Assembly (NCBI RefSeq): GCF_001625195.1
Contig: NC_054389.1
Span: 3,592,520-3,656,519 of the forward strand
Direction of reading: 5' to 3'
Length of the DNA stretch: 64,000 nucleotides
Origin: Drechmeria coniospora
Taxonomy: Eukaryota; Ascomycota; Sordariomycetes; Hypocreales; Ophiocordycipitaceae
This document shows positions 61,557-64,000 of the stretch, piece after piece. The translations under genes and the position numbers were made by a program. A model generated the notes under the pieces. That model was not told where the DNA came from. It worked only from the letters and a program-made list of their open reading frames with translations, and ran no database searches. Position 1 is the stretch's first letter, and every line of letters begins with the position of its first letter.

Positions 61557-63619
61557 ATGATGCCCTATTCCATCAGCGGTCGCACGTCTCCGCCGCAATC
61601 TACGTTGGGAAGGCGATCACGATTCACTTACCGCCAGCTCGCTCAACTTTCCTCGCATAACACGTCCAATCCGCTTCGCGTCATCGCTCACATCTATCTC
61701 GATGCATTCTACGCGCAGTGCGAGATGGTGCGCCTCGGCGTTCCCGAGGACAGACCCCTTGCTGTCCAGCAGTGGTGAGTCGCCAATGACCCTCTCCTCC
61801 GCCGTTGCACCACACGTCATGCTCGCATTTGCATGTTGGGTCCCGAAACTGACCGAAGCTCTGCAGGCAGGGCCTTATTGCAGTCAACTACGCGGCTCGC
61901 AAATATGGTATCGGCCGCCACTGCACCGTTACGGAGGCCAAGAAGCTGTGCCCCGATTTGATTGCCCAACATGTGCCCACGTGGCGAGAGGGAGACGAAA
62001 AGTGGGCGTATCGCGACGATGCTGCGGCCAACATTGCATCGGACAAGGTCTCTCTAGACCCTTACAGGCTCCAGTCGAGAGAGATTCTAGCCGTCATCAA
62101 GGGCGCCCTCCCTCCCGATCTGCAACGGGTGGAAAAGGCCGGCATCGACGAGGTCTTTCTCGACCTCTCGGCTCACGTGCACTCCGTCCTGCTGGAAAGG
62201 TTCCCGGAGCTCTCCAGTGCACAATCTTGCGGTAATGACCCGACGGAGTTGCTACCCCTGCCATCGATTTCAGCACTGGACTGGCAGGCCGATGCCCTGG
62301 TGGATCTCGACGAAGAAGAGGAATGCCAAGATCCCGACTGGGATGACGTTGCCATTCTCGTTGGGTCCGAAATCGTCCGCGCCGTCCGCACGCAGGTTCG
62401 CAAGAAACTAGGCTACACATGCTCAGGGGGAATAGCGAACAACAAAATGCTGAGCAAGTTGGGCTCTGGCTTCAAGAAGCCCAACTGTCAGACGGTGATT
62501 CGGAATCGCGCAATCCACTCATTCCTCGCCGACTTTAAGCTGACAAAGATTCGAAACTTGGGAGGCAAACTCGGCGACCAAGTGGTCTCCACGTTTCATA
62601 CAGATAGCGTCAAGGAGCTCCTGCAGGTGCCACTTGACCAGATGATGGCGCAGATGATGGCCGAAGATACGGGGCTTTGGTTGTACAACACCATCCGAGG
62701 TATCGATACGAGCGAAGTGAATCTGCGTACCCGGATCAAGTCTATGCTCTCGGCCAAGTCCTTCCGGCCGAGCATCAACACCCCCGACCAAGCGTTCCGG
62801 TGGCTCAGGATCTTTGTCGCCGACATATATGCACGCCTGGTGGAGGAGGGCGTCCTGGACAACAAGCGACGACCTCGCACGGTCACTCTGCATCACCGAG
62901 CCGCCGGCCAGACGCGCAGCCGTCAAGGTCCAATCCCGCTGGCCAAGACGCTCGACGAGAATGTTTTGCTCCATTTGGCCGAGGACCTTCTCCGCCAAGT
63001 CATTTCCGGCGGTAGAGTCTGGCCATGCGCTCATCTGAGTCTCAGCGTGGGTGGCATTGAGGATGGAATTCAGGGGAACAGGGCCATCGGCGACTTTCTC
63101 GTCAAGGGTAGCGCGGAGACGGACGTTCGGCAAGCGACTGGCTCGGGCAGCAGACCTGCCCCCTGTGATACGATGAACAAGAAGGCTCCGGTTGAAAATG
63201 GCGGGATACATCGATTCTTCGGCAAGGCAGCGGCCCCCCTGGACAAGGCTGTGGTAGCCGGCGGGCCAAGCGCAAGCACGGCAGGCGGCGAGGCAGCCCT
63301 TGATAGCCCTTGCGGATCAACGTCGAAGGCGCAGTTTCGGCCACTCTCGCCCAGCGAAGCGCATACGCAGGATCCAACAAGCACCCGCGGCTTTGTTTGT
63401 TCGAGATGCAAAGCGGAATTCGACGACACGAGGTCGCTGCAGAGCCATGAGGACTGGCACATGGCCATGGACCTCCAGGACGAGGAAAGTGGCGGGCATT
63501 CGTCCGCCACAAGCGCGCCTACGACGAAATTTCCCACCTCGAAGGTGGCGGTTGGCACATCGAGACGCAGCCGCAGCAGAAAGCTCGAGCAGGGACAGAA
63601 GAAGCTCAAGTTTGGATGA
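61557..63619 (+). CDS. RAD30: DNA polymerase eta (translesion synthesis)
   Basis: Y-family polymerase that copies past UV cyclobutane dimers in the nucleus. Exons 61557..61774 and 61867..63619, joined over a 92-bp intron (GTGAGT..CAG), give 656 residues. The catalytic palm has IAHIYLDAFYAQCEM (Asp49) and IDEVFLDLSAH, carrying the acidic pair. The splice restores AVQQWQGLIAVNYAARKYGI, an eta signature, followed by TVTEAKKLCPDLI. The thumb block GYTCSGGIANNKMLSKLGSG and the little-finger block follow (RPRTVTLHHRA). A C-terminal UBZ-type zinc finger at about 582-612 (FVCSRCKAEFDDTRSLQSHE, then DWH) binds ubiquitinated PCNA. The last residues (QKKLKFG) resemble a weak PCNA-interaction end. An acidic insert (about 235-252) sits in the palm region. 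Assignment is secure. Confidence 0.96.
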
Positions 63620-64000
63620 AGGACGGCGCGCGTGCTTGCCCATCCACTTGCGCACACTCGCGGCACCCACCTGACGGGCTGCCCGCCCGCTGATCGACCG
63701 GCCTACCGACCGACCTGCGGCCCTGACGATCTGCAGCGCACGACTTGTCTGCCTATGCCCGGCGAGGACAATGAGTTTGCTGCGCCGCATCGGTTGCATT
63801 TGCTGAAGTCAACCGAGAGCAGCGCCGTCGAATTGTGCGGATTTGGGTGGTGGCCCAGAGCTTGGGCTGATGTATTGGCTGCTGCGTCCGAACAGCATCA
63901 AGTGCCAGCCAGGAGGGCGAGTAGTCAGGACCGTCGAAATCGTCGTTTCCGCCCTCGTACCTACATGCTGCAGTCTACCTGCATTTCATGCATCATGACG
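63620..64000. other. downstream region at right edge
   Basis: The 381 bp after RAD30 hold its 3' region. Open minus-strand frames here continue as shadows of RAD30. No gene is recognised before the window ends. Confidence 0.5.

Noticed and set aside
1..64000. Search for tRNA, rRNA, snRNA and CRISPR arrays
   Set aside because: Looking by eye for T-loop GGTTCGA blocks with paired arms, rRNA blocks and regular spacer arrays gave nothing convincing. A tRNAscan/Rfam run could still find small RNAs I missed.
1..64000. Secondary-metabolite cluster or operon-like functional system
   Set aside because: No polyketide synthase, NRPS, terpene cyclase or clustered P450 is present; the genes are unlinked housekeeping and membrane functions in mixed orientation.

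Overview
This window is nuclear DNA from a filamentous ascomycete, most likely a member of the Hypocreales (Sordariomycetes). The evidence is short introns (about 45-140 bp) with GTRNGY-type donors and YAG acceptors, single-gene transcription units on both strands, and fungus-specific families (Cox7, Rtt103, Frm2/Hbn1, GtaA glutaminase, AzgA, cAMP-receptor-like GPCR). Gaps between genes are large and carry a short GTAC/ACGGAGTA repeat. The order-level guess rests on family resemblance and is inference. I reconstructed 24 complete genes with 42 introns by reading splice sites and joining frames, plus one possible 5' gene end at the left edge. I saw no bacterial features, rRNA, convincing tRNA or CRISPR array.

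Layout. 1-13 kb: possible truncated gene, ETF alpha subunit, adrenodoxin reductase Arh1, a four-span membrane protein, mismatch-repair Pms1, SNARE Tlg2. 13-25 kb: PPR-like mitochondrial protein, cytochrome oxidase subunit Cox7, clathrin light chain, Rtt103, mitochondrial ABC transporter Mdl1, monoacylglycerol lipase. 26-35 kb: CDF metal transporter with Mn-type motifs, a small split complex I subunit (NDUFS5 type), Sec39, a Tra2-like RRM/RGG protein. 36-44 kb: GtaA-type glutaminase, a transposon-bearing repeat-rich gap, Frm2-like nitroreductase, phosphatidylserine decarboxylase Psd1. 45-64 kb: HERP-like ubiquitin-domain membrane protein, Uch37 deubiquitinase, AzgA purine permease, a methyltransferase-like protein with a polypurine-encoded charged segment, a cAMP-receptor-like GPCR, and DNA polymerase eta (Rad30).

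The genes do not form a biosynthetic cluster or operon-like unit. The recurring themes are mitochondrial function (ETFA, Arh1, Cox7, NDUFS5, Mdl1, Psd1, PPR), membrane traffic (Tlg2, Clc1, Sec39) and DNA repair or transcription (Pms1, Rad30, Rtt103). Co-location looks like ordinary euchromatic synteny.

The signals not explained by genes are: (i) a 412-bp internally deleted Tc1/mariner element with about 66-bp inverted repeats, a TA duplication and shreds of both transposase ends; (ii) an 80-bp foldback element with related termini; (iii) a dispersed GTAC / TACTCCGT palindromic repeat that fills many intergenic gaps and contains many TACAGTA/TACTGTA heptamers, the footprint expected from a CAGT-ended, TA-inserting transposon. 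Starts, small exons and splice sites were read by eye without transcript data.
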